From Roseobacter sp. MED193 (lineage in GTDB: Bacteria > Pseudomonadota > Alphaproteobacteria > Rhodobacterales > Rhodobacteraceae): a stretch of 64,000 bases of DNA. Position numbers and translations under genes: made by a program. Below are positions 15,853-24,566 of this stretch, piece after piece. The notes under the pieces are model-generated. The model had not been told where the DNA came from. It was given only the letters and a program-made list of their open reading frames with translations, and did no database searches. The stretch's first letter is position 1. Every line of letters starts with the position of its first letter. The stretch is from positions 34,898 to 98,897 of the forward strand of contig NZ_CH902583.1 of the NCBI RefSeq assembly GCF_000152965.1, read 5' to 3'.

Positions 15853-16884
15853 ATGGCAGTCAGCCCTCAGGATCATCGGCAAACGCTTCTTGGCAGGACG
15901 AAGCCTGCACCTCGCTGGACGCGAGTCTTGGGCGTTCGTGCCAGTCCCTTCCAAAGATCCATGCTGACCATGTCGCGCGATACCTCACTCAGTAAAGTCC
16001 TCGTTGTTCTGATCACCCTCGTCGGGGCCGAGCTCTGCATCATGCTTGCGCTGGCCGAAGTCGAAAAACAGCTGACTTGGCTGACAGAGCATGTCTGGGG
16101 CGAAGCGGCGTTGGATGCCCTATTGCTGTTCTGTATCATGGCACCAGTCTTTTATTGGCTTTTGATAAGGCCGCTGCAGCGATCAAATACCATTAAGCTG
16201 CGGTTTATCGACATGGTGAGCGACGATCTGAGAAATACACTGAACGCTTTGCAGGGCATTGCCATGGCATCGCGTGAGGATCCATCTCTCGCCGCCGGAT
16301 TAGAGACCGCGCGCCAGGAGGCGCTGCAATGGATGCAATTGCGCGTCGAACGTGTGGTCGCCTTCAGTGCCCTTGACGCCGAGGCCTCACTTCCAACAGG
16401 CCGGCCCACCGATCTGCAGGGATTGGCCGCAGAGCTGCATAAGCGCTTTGAGTTCATGTTCCAAGCCAATGGAAACAGCCTGAATATTCGCTGCGAGGGG
16501 CCGCATTTATCCATCGGACCGACACAAAGCGAGATCCTGATGCAATTGATGTTCTCGATGCTAGAAATCGCCCGTATGTCCTCGGGAGATGCTGCGACCC
16601 ACGTCTCAATCCAAACGTCCCACGAGGGCGCAGACCGGATCTTGATCAGGACCACACATGTAGGAAAGACAGCACCTTGCAATACGGCGAACGGCGCCGT
16701 GACGGGGCCATTTGAGCGAATAAAACTGGCCGGTGACATCCTCGAGTATATGGCTACGCGCGCCGGTTGCGACTACATCAGCGAAAGCGCCTGTTCGCAA
16801 AGCCTGATCATCCCAATCAAGCGACCAACCTCCTTAGACGAAGCCGGGATCCGGCCGCTAAGTCGTCCCTTGTTCAGGCGATGA
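15853..16884 (+). CDS. Membrane histidine-kinase-like protein lacking the phospho-acceptor His
   Basis: The frame is open from 15706. ATG 15853 has GGAG eight bases upstream and gives 343 residues; ATG 15961 is an alternative. Two hydrophobic helices (VLVVLITLVGAELCIMLALA and ALDALLLFCIMAPVFYWLLI) are followed by an H-box-like helix reading DMVSDDLRNTLNALQ. The normal SHELRTPL is altered, with Asp in place of the His. The C-terminal 120 residues vaguely resemble a HATPase_c domain, but the N, G1 and G2 boxes are not clear. It is probably a pseudokinase or sensor-scaffold working with the divergent LuxR-type regulator. Its tail overlaps the convergent haloperoxidase gene by 11 bases. Confidence 0.65.
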   Translation: MAVSPQDHRQTLLGRTKPAPRWTRVLGVRASPFQRSMLTMSRDTSLSKVLVVLITLVGAELCIMLALAEVEKQLTWLTEHVWGEAALDALLLFCIMAPVFYWLLIRPLQRSNTIKLRFIDMVSDDLRNTLNALQGIAMASREDPSLAAGLETARQEALQWMQLRVERVVAFSALDAEASLPTGRPTDLQGLAAELHKRFEFMFQANGNSLNIRCEGPHLSIGPTQSEILMQLMFSMLEIARMSSGDAATHVSIQTSHEGADRILIRTTHVGKTAPCNTANGAVTGPFERIKLAGDILEYMATRAGCDYISESACSQSLIIPIKRPTSLDEAGIRPLSRPLFRR

Positions 16885-18949
16885 AGAATTCATCGAAGAA
16901 CGGCTGTTGTTCTGGTTGCGCAGTGCCACTGGCAAAATCTACAGCCAGCGCATAGGCATCAGCACCTATATCTGCCCCAGCACTCAAGCCATCGAGGTTG
17001 CCATCGCTGAAATGGATTCCGCCATAAATCCGAGACGCACCGGCATCAATGGCTGCCTCGGAAAACGTATCCCACTGAAACTGATAGACATCTCCAGGCA
17101 GTGCCGCATCAAATGCGCTGGTGCCAGGAGGCACGGTAATATGCGCATCAAGATGGTCTGATCCGGTAAACGCCTTCAAGACAGCCGCCCCTGCTGCCGA
17201 AAAGGTGCTGTGGCCCGAGGTATACTCTGCGAAGGGTGGTGACTGTTCGCCTCCAGGCAGCTGGTAGGTGATGAAGTTCTCGGCAAGGATCGTTCGGGTG
17301 CCAAAGCTGGTGCCAGTGTCGGGGTCAATGCCACCAAGTGCTTGGATCACAAATCCCGTTTCTCCGGTCAGTTCGTCAACACCTTGCTCCCCAATCAGAC
17401 CAAGATGTCCCAGGTCGCGGATCACGGTGACCGGCCGAGCATAATCAAAAAACGCTTTGGCATCCCATGTCGCAATTGCCGCATCAAACATGGCATTACC
17501 CATCGTCATAAACAAAAGCGCGTCAGTGGCTGCGTCATGCCCGTCGCGCTGCGATACGTATTGCCCAAGCGTCATCCAGGCACCAGGAGGGAAGCTGGTG
17601 CCGGGGCCATCTTCCCAGAATTCAGCAACCATTTTCTGATCCTCGGTCAGCGTCGCACTGGTCTGAACGATGGCTTCAGCCTGAGCGATGAAGGCCGGGT
17701 TGATGACGGGACCGATCAGGAATTTGTCCACAGGTATCGTAGTTCCGGCCGCCACCGCCACGCCATTTATCTCTGCCGGAGCTGCAAGAGTCATGGTCCG
17801 GGTCTGGAAATCAAGCAACGTATCCACATGCTCTAGCGTGAAAAACGGCTCTGGGCCATCCGGACGGGTCAGCACCGTGTCAGTTTCTCCATTGAGCGTT
17901 TCAGGGAGCGCGAACCCTTCAGCAAGGCTGAGTTCGGGCGTCAGGAATGTCTGCAGCGCATCTGGTGTGGGCGACAAAATACCCTGCTTTTCGGGTGTCC
18001 AGCGCGCGATGTCCTTACGGGTTTCTGGCGCGGGATCAGAATTGACTGGCGTATAGAACCCCTCAGACTGCGCGGCGAGCCGTGCCGCTTCCGCCTGACG
18101 CGGGGTGAGACCGTCTTGCGCTGCATCAATCCCCACCTCGTAAGCCTGCGAGTCATCAGAGACATCTAGCTCAAGACGCTGTGACAGTACCTGATCGAAT
18201 TTCTCCTGATACTGAGGGTAGAGTTCCGACAGCACACGATGGGCCGCGACATGCATAGCGGTTTCGATCTCTGTATCCGAGGCATCGGACAGAGCTGAGA
18301 GCTCCAGATTGTCGCCCTCGATATCGATGGAAACACGTTGTGCGACCGGGTCATAACTGGCCTGCGCATCATAGATTGCGGTATGCATAATCGAGAAGGA
18401 TTGCGACGCGTTGGTCGGTCCGCCACCGCTTTCGACAATGATCGATTGCAAAATCTGATCCCAGATGACGCTTGGAGTGGCCTCTGGAGTATTGACCATC
18501 ATCAGACGTGGGCCACCTTCAGCCAAAAGGTCGGGGCCAGGTTGTTCAAGTTGTGCCAAGATGTCGGCCGTCCGGAATGTTTCCACGCCCGCAACGAAGC
18601 TATCGAATTCCGAAAGCGATTCAATCTCACCATCAAACCGATTGCGAACCGCCAACGCACCATCCTGCAGCAGAAAATCGAAATCATGCAGGGGGCCAGA
18701 CAATGTCACGACCCGATCAGGTTCGGGGCTGCTAACACCAGAATCCACCAGATCGTCTTCAGAGCCGAAAGACAGGAATTCGAAGCTCTCCACATCCTCG
18801 AATTCCCATTCAAAATCCCCCTCACGCGCTTCGATTTCAAGTTCGAGGTCTTCGTACTCGAATTCGTAGTCCTTGCGGCTACCCTCAAGCGTGATCACAC
18901 GTGTCTCACCGTCTCTTGTGAAACTGATCTGAAACGATTCTTCCGACAT
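16874..18949 (-). CDS. Vanadium-dependent haloperoxidase
   Basis: A 691-residue protein from ATG 18949, preceded by a strong aggagga. The C-terminal half has the vanadate-pocket motifs of the PAP2/chloroperoxidase family: K-x6-R-P (KAFFDYARP, about residue 500), YTSGHSTFSAAG (about 578, catalytic His), and SRIYGGIHFSD (about 642, vanadate-bound His). The enzyme would oxidise a halide with hydrogen peroxide to a hypohalous species. The first 130 residues are strongly acidic and there is no Sec signal. The end FFDEFFIA, with acidic and aliphatic residues, fits a type I secretion tail. The gene follows the T1SS operon on the same strand after 142 bases, so it may be its cargo. The halide cannot be told from sequence. 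Confidence 0.85.
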   Translation of the reverse strand: MSEESFQISFTRDGETRVITLEGSRKDYEFEYEDLELEIEAREGDFEWEFEDVESFEFLSFGSEDDLVDSGVSSPEPDRVVTLSGPLHDFDFLLQDGALAVRNRFDGEIESLSEFDSFVAGVETFRTADILAQLEQPGPDLLAEGGPRLMMVNTPEATPSVIWDQILQSIIVESGGGPTNASQSFSIMHTAIYDAQASYDPVAQRVSIDIEGDNLELSALSDASDTEIETAMHVAAHRVLSELYPQYQEKFDQVLSQRLELDVSDDSQAYEVGIDAAQDGLTPRQAEAARLAAQSEGFYTPVNSDPAPETRKDIARWTPEKQGILSPTPDALQTFLTPELSLAEGFALPETLNGETDTVLTRPDGPEPFFTLEHVDTLLDFQTRTMTLAAPAEINGVAVAAGTTIPVDKFLIGPVINPAFIAQAEAIVQTSATLTEDQKMVAEFWEDGPGTSFPPGAWMTLGQYVSQRDGHDAATDALLFMTMGNAMFDAAIATWDAKAFFDYARPVTVIRDLGHLGLIGEQGVDELTGETGFVIQALGGIDPDTGTSFGTRTILAENFITYQLPGGEQSPPFAEYTSGHSTFSAAGAAVLKAFTGSDHLDAHITVPPGTSAFDAALPGDVYQFQWDTFSEAAIDAGASRIYGGIHFSDGNLDGLSAGADIGADAYALAVDFASGTAQPEQQPFFDEFFIA

Positions 18950-19091
18950 GCTGTCCTCCTCGATATCCCGATTTCGCTTTTTGCAGTCCATAGCCAGAGT
19001 CATCTTATCGCCTTTCTTATCTCAGCCGTTTATCCGGCTTGTACAGCTCCGCTGTCAACGTTGCGAGTCAGCTTTTCTGTGAAAATACTGA

Positions 19092-19505
19092 TCAACCGTC
19101 ACGCGGGCGTGGCGGCGGCAGCGCATAAGTCGGCAGCGCATCTATAAATAGCGGCAAGCATTCCTGATCGCGCAGCGGTATGCACAGATCGCTGAATACC
19201 AACATCTGACTGAGCGTGAGTCCGTTATTGCCTTGTTTGGCACAATCCACGAACTCGCTCCCATCCTCGGTCAGTGATGTGGCACAGACCACCACACCAC
19301 CGCGCAAAAACGTGTTAGCAAGCCGCTTGGCGCTCATGCCAGATGCAAGGATTGGTGGCGGGCAAGAGATGCCATGGACGTTGATAATCATGCCATTCAA
19401 ATTCAGCCTGTCACCTTCAAGCGCCTTCCATGTCATGTTCTTCTCCTGAGCGGTGGCAGATGAGGCCACCAGAAGTGCCAGAGTTGGAAGAATATTGCGC
19501 AGCAT
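19092..19505 (-). CDS. Small exported Cys-rich protein, possibly divergent SNase-like
   Basis: A 137-residue protein from ATG 19505 (aaggaaagg upstream) with a Sec signal peptide (MLRNILPTLALLVASSATAQ). The mature part WKALEGDRLNLNGMIINVHGISCPPP recalls the start of staphylococcal-nuclease domains (GDTLRINGxxVRLxGIDAP). The catalytic Arg and Asp residues are not evident, so this is a weak resemblance. Five Cys suggest disulfides in the periplasm. It starts five bases after the HlyD stop and belongs to the secretion operon, so it may assist folding or export. No firm function is claimed. Confidence 0.7.
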   Translation of the reverse strand: MLRNILPTLALLVASSATAQEKNMTWKALEGDRLNLNGMIINVHGISCPPPILASGMSAKRLANTFLRGGVVVCATSLTEDGSEFVDCAKQGNNGLTLSQMLVFSDLCIPLRDQECLPLFIDALPTYALPPPRPRDG

Positions 19506-19509
19506 GGGT

Positions 19510-20838
19510 TTACCTTTCCTTGAAGGCTCGCGCGAACTGATCGCTGAAGGGCTTGACGAGATAGGATAGGGCTGTGCGTTCGGCCGTGGTGACATAGACT
19601 TCGACCGGCATGCCTGGGCGCAGCTCCTTGCCACCGAGGCGGGCCAGCTGATCGGGCGTCACGTCGACCTTGATTGAGTAGAAATCACCAGGCATTTGCG
19701 GATCGCTTGTCGCGGCAGCTGCAACATAGGACACGGTCCCTTCAATCTCTGGGGTTTCGTTCTGGTCGAAGGCGACAAAGCGCATCCGCGCCGCGTGTCC
19801 CGTATCGACCTGTTCGATCGACGCCGCCGGAACGCGGGCTGTAAAGACCAGTTCCGCCTCTTCGGGCACAATCGTGGCCAGAATTTCGGCGGGGCTAATG
19901 ACGCCGCCCACAGAGTTCACGTTCATATCGTTTATCAGTCCCGAGATCGGCGCGCGGATTGCGGTGCGCGACAGGGTGTCTTCGATGACGAAACGCTTTT
20001 CGGTGAGTTCCGACAGCTGGGTTTCGATCTCCCGCAATTCGCGTTGTGCATCGGTGCGCAGTGTTTCCTGCATCGAGAGGATTTCCAGCTCGAGCTCGCT
20101 GACGCGGCTGCGGGCGCGGCCCAATGCCGACAGAATTTCTCCGTGTTCGCCACGCAGCCGGACATTTTCACGTTCAATAGAGAAGGCAACGTTGCGTACC
20201 GTAAGCTGACGCTCGGACAAATCTTCAACACGCGCACTCTCAGCTTGAACCAGGAGGATTTCATCCTGTTTGGCGTCAAGGCGGGCTTCGAGGCCATCGA
20301 TTTCGGTGCGGACCTGCTCGATTCCGAGGTCGATCTGTTCCTTGCGGCGGATGAACGACGAGAGGTTGCCCTCAAAAATACGATGCTCACCCACATAGAT
20401 GGCCTGCAGCGCAGCAGGGGACACGATAAATTCATCAAGACCTGAAGGCGTCGAAAATTCCTCATGCAGATCGCGCTGTGCCTCCAGCCGGCTTTTGCGA
20501 ATGGCAAGTTCAGCGATTTTCCCATGAAGGATTGCGCGCTCAGTACTGGCCGAAGTGTCGTCAAGCCGGAGTAGAATATCGCCCTTGCGGACATGATCGC
20601 CGGCACTGACGGGAATGTCTTTGACGATACCACCATCACGGTGCTGGACCACGCGCAGGTCGCGATCGACGGAAACTTCGCCGCTGACAACGACCGCGCT
20701 GACCAGATTGGAATTCGCTGCCCACCCGAACACGGCGGCGACCAGAAGCCCGGCCATGAAAATACCAGTGATCACATGACCGCGAAAGGAATAAATCGCG
20801 TTCTTTGCGGCGTTTGGGTCTGTGGTCTTGCGTGACAT
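19510..20838 (-). CDS. Type I secretion periplasmic adaptor, HlyD/PrtE family
   Basis: A 442-residue membrane-fusion protein. ATG 20838 has AGGAGA seven bases upstream, so it is preferred over the GTG six codons earlier. One N-terminal helix (VITGIFMAGLLVAAVFGWAA) precedes a lipoyl/biotinyl-like half (VVQHRDGGIVKDIPVSAGDH), a long coiled-coil hairpin (about residues 90-280), and the HlyD C-terminal beta-barrel (SALRAPISGLINDMNVNSVGG-like, then RPGMPVEVYVTTAERT). It links the inner-membrane ABC exporter to an outer-membrane TolC, which is not in this window. It lies in the operon with the exporter and an RTX protein. Confidence 0.92.
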   Translation of the reverse strand: MSRKTTDPNAAKNAIYSFRGHVITGIFMAGLLVAAVFGWAANSNLVSAVVVSGEVSVDRDLRVVQHRDGGIVKDIPVSAGDHVRKGDILLRLDDTSASTERAILHGKIAELAIRKSRLEAQRDLHEEFSTPSGLDEFIVSPAALQAIYVGEHRIFEGNLSSFIRRKEQIDLGIEQVRTEIDGLEARLDAKQDEILLVQAESARVEDLSERQLTVRNVAFSIERENVRLRGEHGEILSALGRARSRVSELELEILSMQETLRTDAQRELREIETQLSELTEKRFVIEDTLSRTAIRAPISGLINDMNVNSVGGVISPAEILATIVPEEAELVFTARVPAASIEQVDTGHAARMRFVAFDQNETPEIEGTVSYVAAAATSDPQMPGDFYSIKVDVTPDQLARLGGKELRPGMPVEVYVTTAERTALSYLVKPFSDQFARAFKER

Positions 20839-20852
20839 GGTCGTTCTCCTGC

Positions 20853-22526
20853 TCACGATGTGAAGTCGTCTGATTGCTTGTTGCCCAGGTCACTTGTGAC
20901 CCAGAGTTCGATTTCGGTGACGTCCGTCTCTTGTTCGAGACGCAGATCAATCCGGCGGACCATCAGCTCATCCTGATCACCTTGGCGGAAACCAGGGCGT
21001 CCGTGCTCCTCAGCCCCAGCTTCCGGATCAAAGGACGTGATGCGCGCCTCAAAATCAGAGCCGTCGTTCTTGATATCGCGCCTGTCATCAATCTGTTGAA
21101 GGTCGGACAGAGCAAGACGGATATCGTCAGCAAAAACCAACGTATCGTCGTGACCAAAGTTGCGGATCTGGAACACGGTTTCAGACACACTGGTTGCACC
21201 AGGCGTAAAGAACCCGGACAGATCGAAAACTTCTGCCCCGTCACCGGCTGTGAAAATTTCAATGCCATCGAAGGTATCGGTGGGGCTGTCAGCCCGCGTG
21301 ACCGTGCCAGCAGCTACATCCACACGCGCTGCCCGATCACCAGCAGTCAGGTCAAGTATGTCGTCACCCGCACCACCATAAACCTGATCAGCTTCCAGAT
21401 CATCAGCAAGGTAAATCGTGTCATTGCCTGCGTCACCAAACAGGCGGTCTGCGCCATGACCGTCCCGAAGAACATCGTCATCCGCACCGCCGGAAAGAAT
21501 GTCATCCCCCGCACCGCCAGCCAGGAGATCCTCACCATGGCCACCGGAAATTCGGTCATCACCCTCACCACCGTCGATGGTGTCGTCGCCAGCTGCGCCG
21601 ATCAAAAAGTCATCGCCCCCATACCCAAGAAGAACGTCGGAACCATCGCCACCATAGACGAGGTCATTATCTTCACTGCCGCCAATATGATCAGGCGTAT
21701 CAAAACCATACACAACATCGCCGCGCGGCGTGACCGGATCATCCAGGCAGTCGTCATCTGCTGCGTTGTGCTGATCGCAGCTCTCCGACCAACACTCATC
21801 AACTTTGGCGTCGTCGCAGGATGCCTCCTCATCTGGGTTGGGGCCATCTGAGTGGTCAACTTTGTCACCACAGTCTGCGGCTGCGGTATCATGGCAGTCC
21901 ACGTCTGCGTCACTTTCGTGCTTTTCTTCTTCGGGTTCTGCGTCTTCCTGCAACGGTGACGTAATCTCTGTACCCCCACCACCAGGATCCGCCGGCCCAC
22001 CACCTCCGGCAGGAATGTCGGTATCTGGGAAAAGACCGTCCTCACCACCGCCCCCGGGATTTGCAGGCGCAAAAGTCGGTTGCAGATTGACTGCCGCCGC
22101 CGTGATGTTTGGCGCCTGAAATTTTTCAAGTGACAGATCTGCGGGCAACAACACCGAAGAGTTTGGGCCGCGCTCGAACGTGGTGGCATCAAAACCGCCA
22201 TCCTGGCCGCTGCGGTCACTAGTGCGAAACAATTCGGCGTTACCATAAGACATACGACCACTGTTGTTGGCCGACAAATTATCCGTCTCGCAGATGGGCG
22301 CGGCGTTATCGGCGGCCCCGAGGGGCGTGTCGGGCGTGGCTTGCGCCGCAACCTCAGAGCCGCCAAACAAGGTCTTGATGTAGGCGATCAGAGCGAACAT
22401 CACGGTCACGCCCATGCCGATCTTGCGTTTGGGAATGGCCGATACGGTTTCCCGTAAAGACACCATATCCTCAAGACGCGCCGTTCCCGGCGTCTTGGCC
22501 TTTTTGGATGACTTGACCTCAATCAT
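20853..22526 (-). CDS. Membrane-anchored RTX calcium-binding protein in T1SS operon
   Basis: A 557-residue protein whose start overlaps the exporter stop by four bases. Near residue 35 it has a single hydrophobic helix (IGMGVTVMFALIAYIKTLFGG) rather than a cleavable signal. A Pro/Gly-rich and then Asp/Glu/Cys-rich linker (about 130-270) follows. About eight RTX nonapeptides (GGxGxDxxx: GGDGSDVLLGYGGDDFLIG onward) cover about residues 280-400, and a 150-residue C-terminal domain closes the protein. RTX proteins are normally secreted cargo. One with an N-terminal membrane segment, encoded between the ABC and HlyD genes, may be a fixed accessory part of the exporter or a tethered cargo. Its C-terminal domain is not recognised. 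Confidence 0.8.
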   Translation of the reverse strand: MIEVKSSKKAKTPGTARLEDMVSLRETVSAIPKRKIGMGVTVMFALIAYIKTLFGGSEVAAQATPDTPLGAADNAAPICETDNLSANNSGRMSYGNAELFRTSDRSGQDGGFDATTFERGPNSSVLLPADLSLEKFQAPNITAAAVNLQPTFAPANPGGGGEDGLFPDTDIPAGGGGPADPGGGGTEITSPLQEDAEPEEEKHESDADVDCHDTAAADCGDKVDHSDGPNPDEEASCDDAKVDECWSESCDQHNAADDDCLDDPVTPRGDVVYGFDTPDHIGGSEDNDLVYGGDGSDVLLGYGGDDFLIGAAGDDTIDGGEGDDRISGGHGEDLLAGGAGDDILSGGADDDVLRDGHGADRLFGDAGNDTIYLADDLEADQVYGGAGDDILDLTAGDRAARVDVAAGTVTRADSPTDTFDGIEIFTAGDGAEVFDLSGFFTPGATSVSETVFQIRNFGHDDTLVFADDIRLALSDLQQIDDRRDIKNDGSDFEARITSFDPEAGAEEHGRPGFRQGDQDELMVRRIDLRLEQETDVTEIELWVTSDLGNKQSDDFTS

Positions 22527-24295
22527 GCGCCTGTAGTTTCTCGAACAGCAGCGACTGGCGACTGCTCCACTGTCGGGGCTGCCGTAGGGGTCGGGGCAGG
22601 GGATGCCGGCTTGACCCGCATGATCTCGGATTTGGGGCCAAAACGGCTGAGGGCGCCATCCTGGACGACACCGACCAGATCAACGTTCTCCAGTGCACTT
22701 GGGCGGTGAGCTACGACGATCACGATGCCGCCACGGTCACGGATGCTTTGGATCGCATGGCTGACCGCGCGCTCGCCTTCGGCGTCGAGGTTTGAATTCG
22801 GCTCGTCCAGCAGGACCACGAACGGATCCCCATAGAGCGCCCGTGCCAGAGCAATACGCTGACGCTGACCGCCCGACAGGCTGGTGGAACTGGCGCCCAG
22901 TTCCGTCTCGTAGCCGTCGGGCATGGCCAGGATCATCTCGTGAACGCCCGCCGCACGCGCCGCCGCAATGACCTTTTCGGGATCGGGATCGGCAAGGCGC
23001 GCAATATTACGGGCAATCGTGGTGTCGAACAGGGTGTAGTCCTGCGGCAGATATCCAAAGCTACGGGCAATTGTGTCTTCGCCCCACTGCACCAGATCGG
23101 CGCCATCCAGACGGACATGACCGCGCAGCACAGGCCAAACCCCAGCCATCGCCCGCATCAGCGAAGACTTGCCGCCGCCACTAGGGCCGATCAAGCCAAG
23201 CGCCTGCCCGGCTTCAAGCTGAATGGTCACATCCGACAGCAGCACGCGGCCCGATCCCGGCGCCACAACGGTGATCCCTTCCGCCGAGAAGGCCTGCTTG
23301 GGATCGGGCATCTGCAGCGGGCGGGGCTGCTCAGGCAAGGCGGCCATTGTCTGCTTGATGGTCGCCAGTGCATTGCGAGCGGCGATCAGGTTCTTCCAGT
23401 TGGCGATGGTCGAGTCGATCGGCGCAAGGGCACGGGCCGAAGCCACGGAGGCAGCGATGATCGCACCGGCGGTCATCTCGCCCATGATGGTGAGATAGGC
23501 GCCAAGCCCCAGAACTGCAGACTGCAGCATCATGCGCAGCACCTTGGACAAGGCGCCCACGGTGCGAGTCACGTCGCTGGAACCGGATTGCAGCGTAAGA
23601 TGTTCGTCATTGGCCTTCTGGAACTGGGCTAGAGCCTGCGACGAGAAGCCCATCGCTTTGATGACATCGGCGTTGCGGGCATTGGCCTCGGCCACCGAGC
23701 TGCGCTGTACGGCGGCGCGGTTGACTTGGGCATTGGCCTTGCGGGTCATCAGTTCGGTCAGGACGGTCATCAGCGTCAGGACCACGGCACCGGCGATGGC
23801 CAACGCACCCAGGTAGGGATGCAGCACAAACACGAAAGCCAGAAAGATCGGCATCCAGGGCAGATCGAACAGCGACACAAGTGCCGGGCCACCGAAGAAG
23901 TTGCGGAGCGTATCGACAGAGCGGCCCCGCTCCATCGACTCAGCCACTGAAAAGCCGTAGCGTGGCATGTCGATGCTCATTCGGTGGATATCGGGCGCGA
24001 CCCGGGCATCAAAGCGCGCCCCGACCCGGTGAAGGATTTGCGAGCGGATCACGTCAAACCCGCCCTGGAACATGTAGAGCCCCAGTGCCAGCGCCGAGAT
24101 CAGCGCGAGCGTCGGGATACTGCCGCTCATCAGGGCGCGGTCGTAGATCTGCATCATGTAAAACGCGCCGGTCAAAGCCAGGATGTTGATGATCCCGGAC
24201 AAACCGAAGATATAAAGAAACACTGGCCGCAGTCCGGCTGTCAGGCGGGCAAGGCGTGCATCCTTTTCAGACTGTCTCGCAGAGGATCGGGCCAT
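22523..24295 (-). CDS. Type I secretion ABC permease/ATPase, PrtD family
   Basis: A 590-residue exporter from ATG 24295, with AAAGGAGC upstream. The N-terminal half has about six helices (FLYIFGLSGIINILALTGAF onward). The C-terminal ATPase has Walker A GPSGGGKSS (about residue 372), the signature LSGGQRQRIALARAL (about 473), Walker B FVVLLDEPNSNLD and the switch HRPSAL. There is no peptidase-C39 or CLD extension, as in the PrtD/AprD exporters of RTX proteases and lipases. It is the first gene of the minus-strand operon. It probably exports the vanadium haloperoxidase, the giant heme peroxidase, or both; both have RTX or acidic T1SS-like features. Confidence 0.93.
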   Translation of the reverse strand: MARSSARQSEKDARLARLTAGLRPVFLYIFGLSGIINILALTGAFYMMQIYDRALMSGSIPTLALISALALGLYMFQGGFDVIRSQILHRVGARFDARVAPDIHRMSIDMPRYGFSVAESMERGRSVDTLRNFFGGPALVSLFDLPWMPIFLAFVFVLHPYLGALAIAGAVVLTLMTVLTELMTRKANAQVNRAAVQRSSVAEANARNADVIKAMGFSSQALAQFQKANDEHLTLQSGSSDVTRTVGALSKVLRMMLQSAVLGLGAYLTIMGEMTAGAIIAASVASARALAPIDSTIANWKNLIAARNALATIKQTMAALPEQPRPLQMPDPKQAFSAEGITVVAPGSGRVLLSDVTIQLEAGQALGLIGPSGGGKSSLMRAMAGVWPVLRGHVRLDGADLVQWGEDTIARSFGYLPQDYTLFDTTIARNIARLADPDPEKVIAAARAAGVHEMILAMPDGYETELGASSTSLSGGQRQRIALARALYGDPFVVLLDEPNSNLDAEGERAVSHAIQSIRDRGGIVIVVAHRPSALENVDLVGVVQDGALSRFGPKSEIMRVKPASPAPTPTAAPTVEQSPVAAVRETTGA

Positions 24296-24470
24296 GGTGT
24301 GTGCTCCTTTGGGTCAAACGTGTTCGATGGCTTATGGCGTAAAGCGTGCGACCGGCCTTCCACGCTATGTCGGATCAAAATTCAGACCTTTGTCCGTGGG
24401 GGCACCCCGACCAAGGATGCCGCGCCGCGCGGCATTCGCGATACTCTCTTGGCGCCGGGGTCCAGCGGCA

Positions 24471-24511
24471 TATCAGACTTTAGTCCCATGCCGCATCAGA
24501 CCAACGGGACT
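24471..24511. promoter_or_regulatory. GACTTTAGTC-type motif pair in divergent promoter region
   Basis: Within the 271-base gap between the exporter gene (minus) and the kinase gene (plus) lie ATCAGACTTTAGTCCCAT (from about 24472) and ATCAGACCAACGGGACT (from about 24495). Both resemble ATCAGACCAAAGTCGGA at 37866. They may be binding sites of one of the local response regulators. The rest of the gap shows no gene. Confidence 0.4.
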
Positions 24512-24566
24512 GGTTAAATAAGCCCTTGGGTGTATGCTTTCAAAAGAGCAAACCTCAGGAGGTTTC

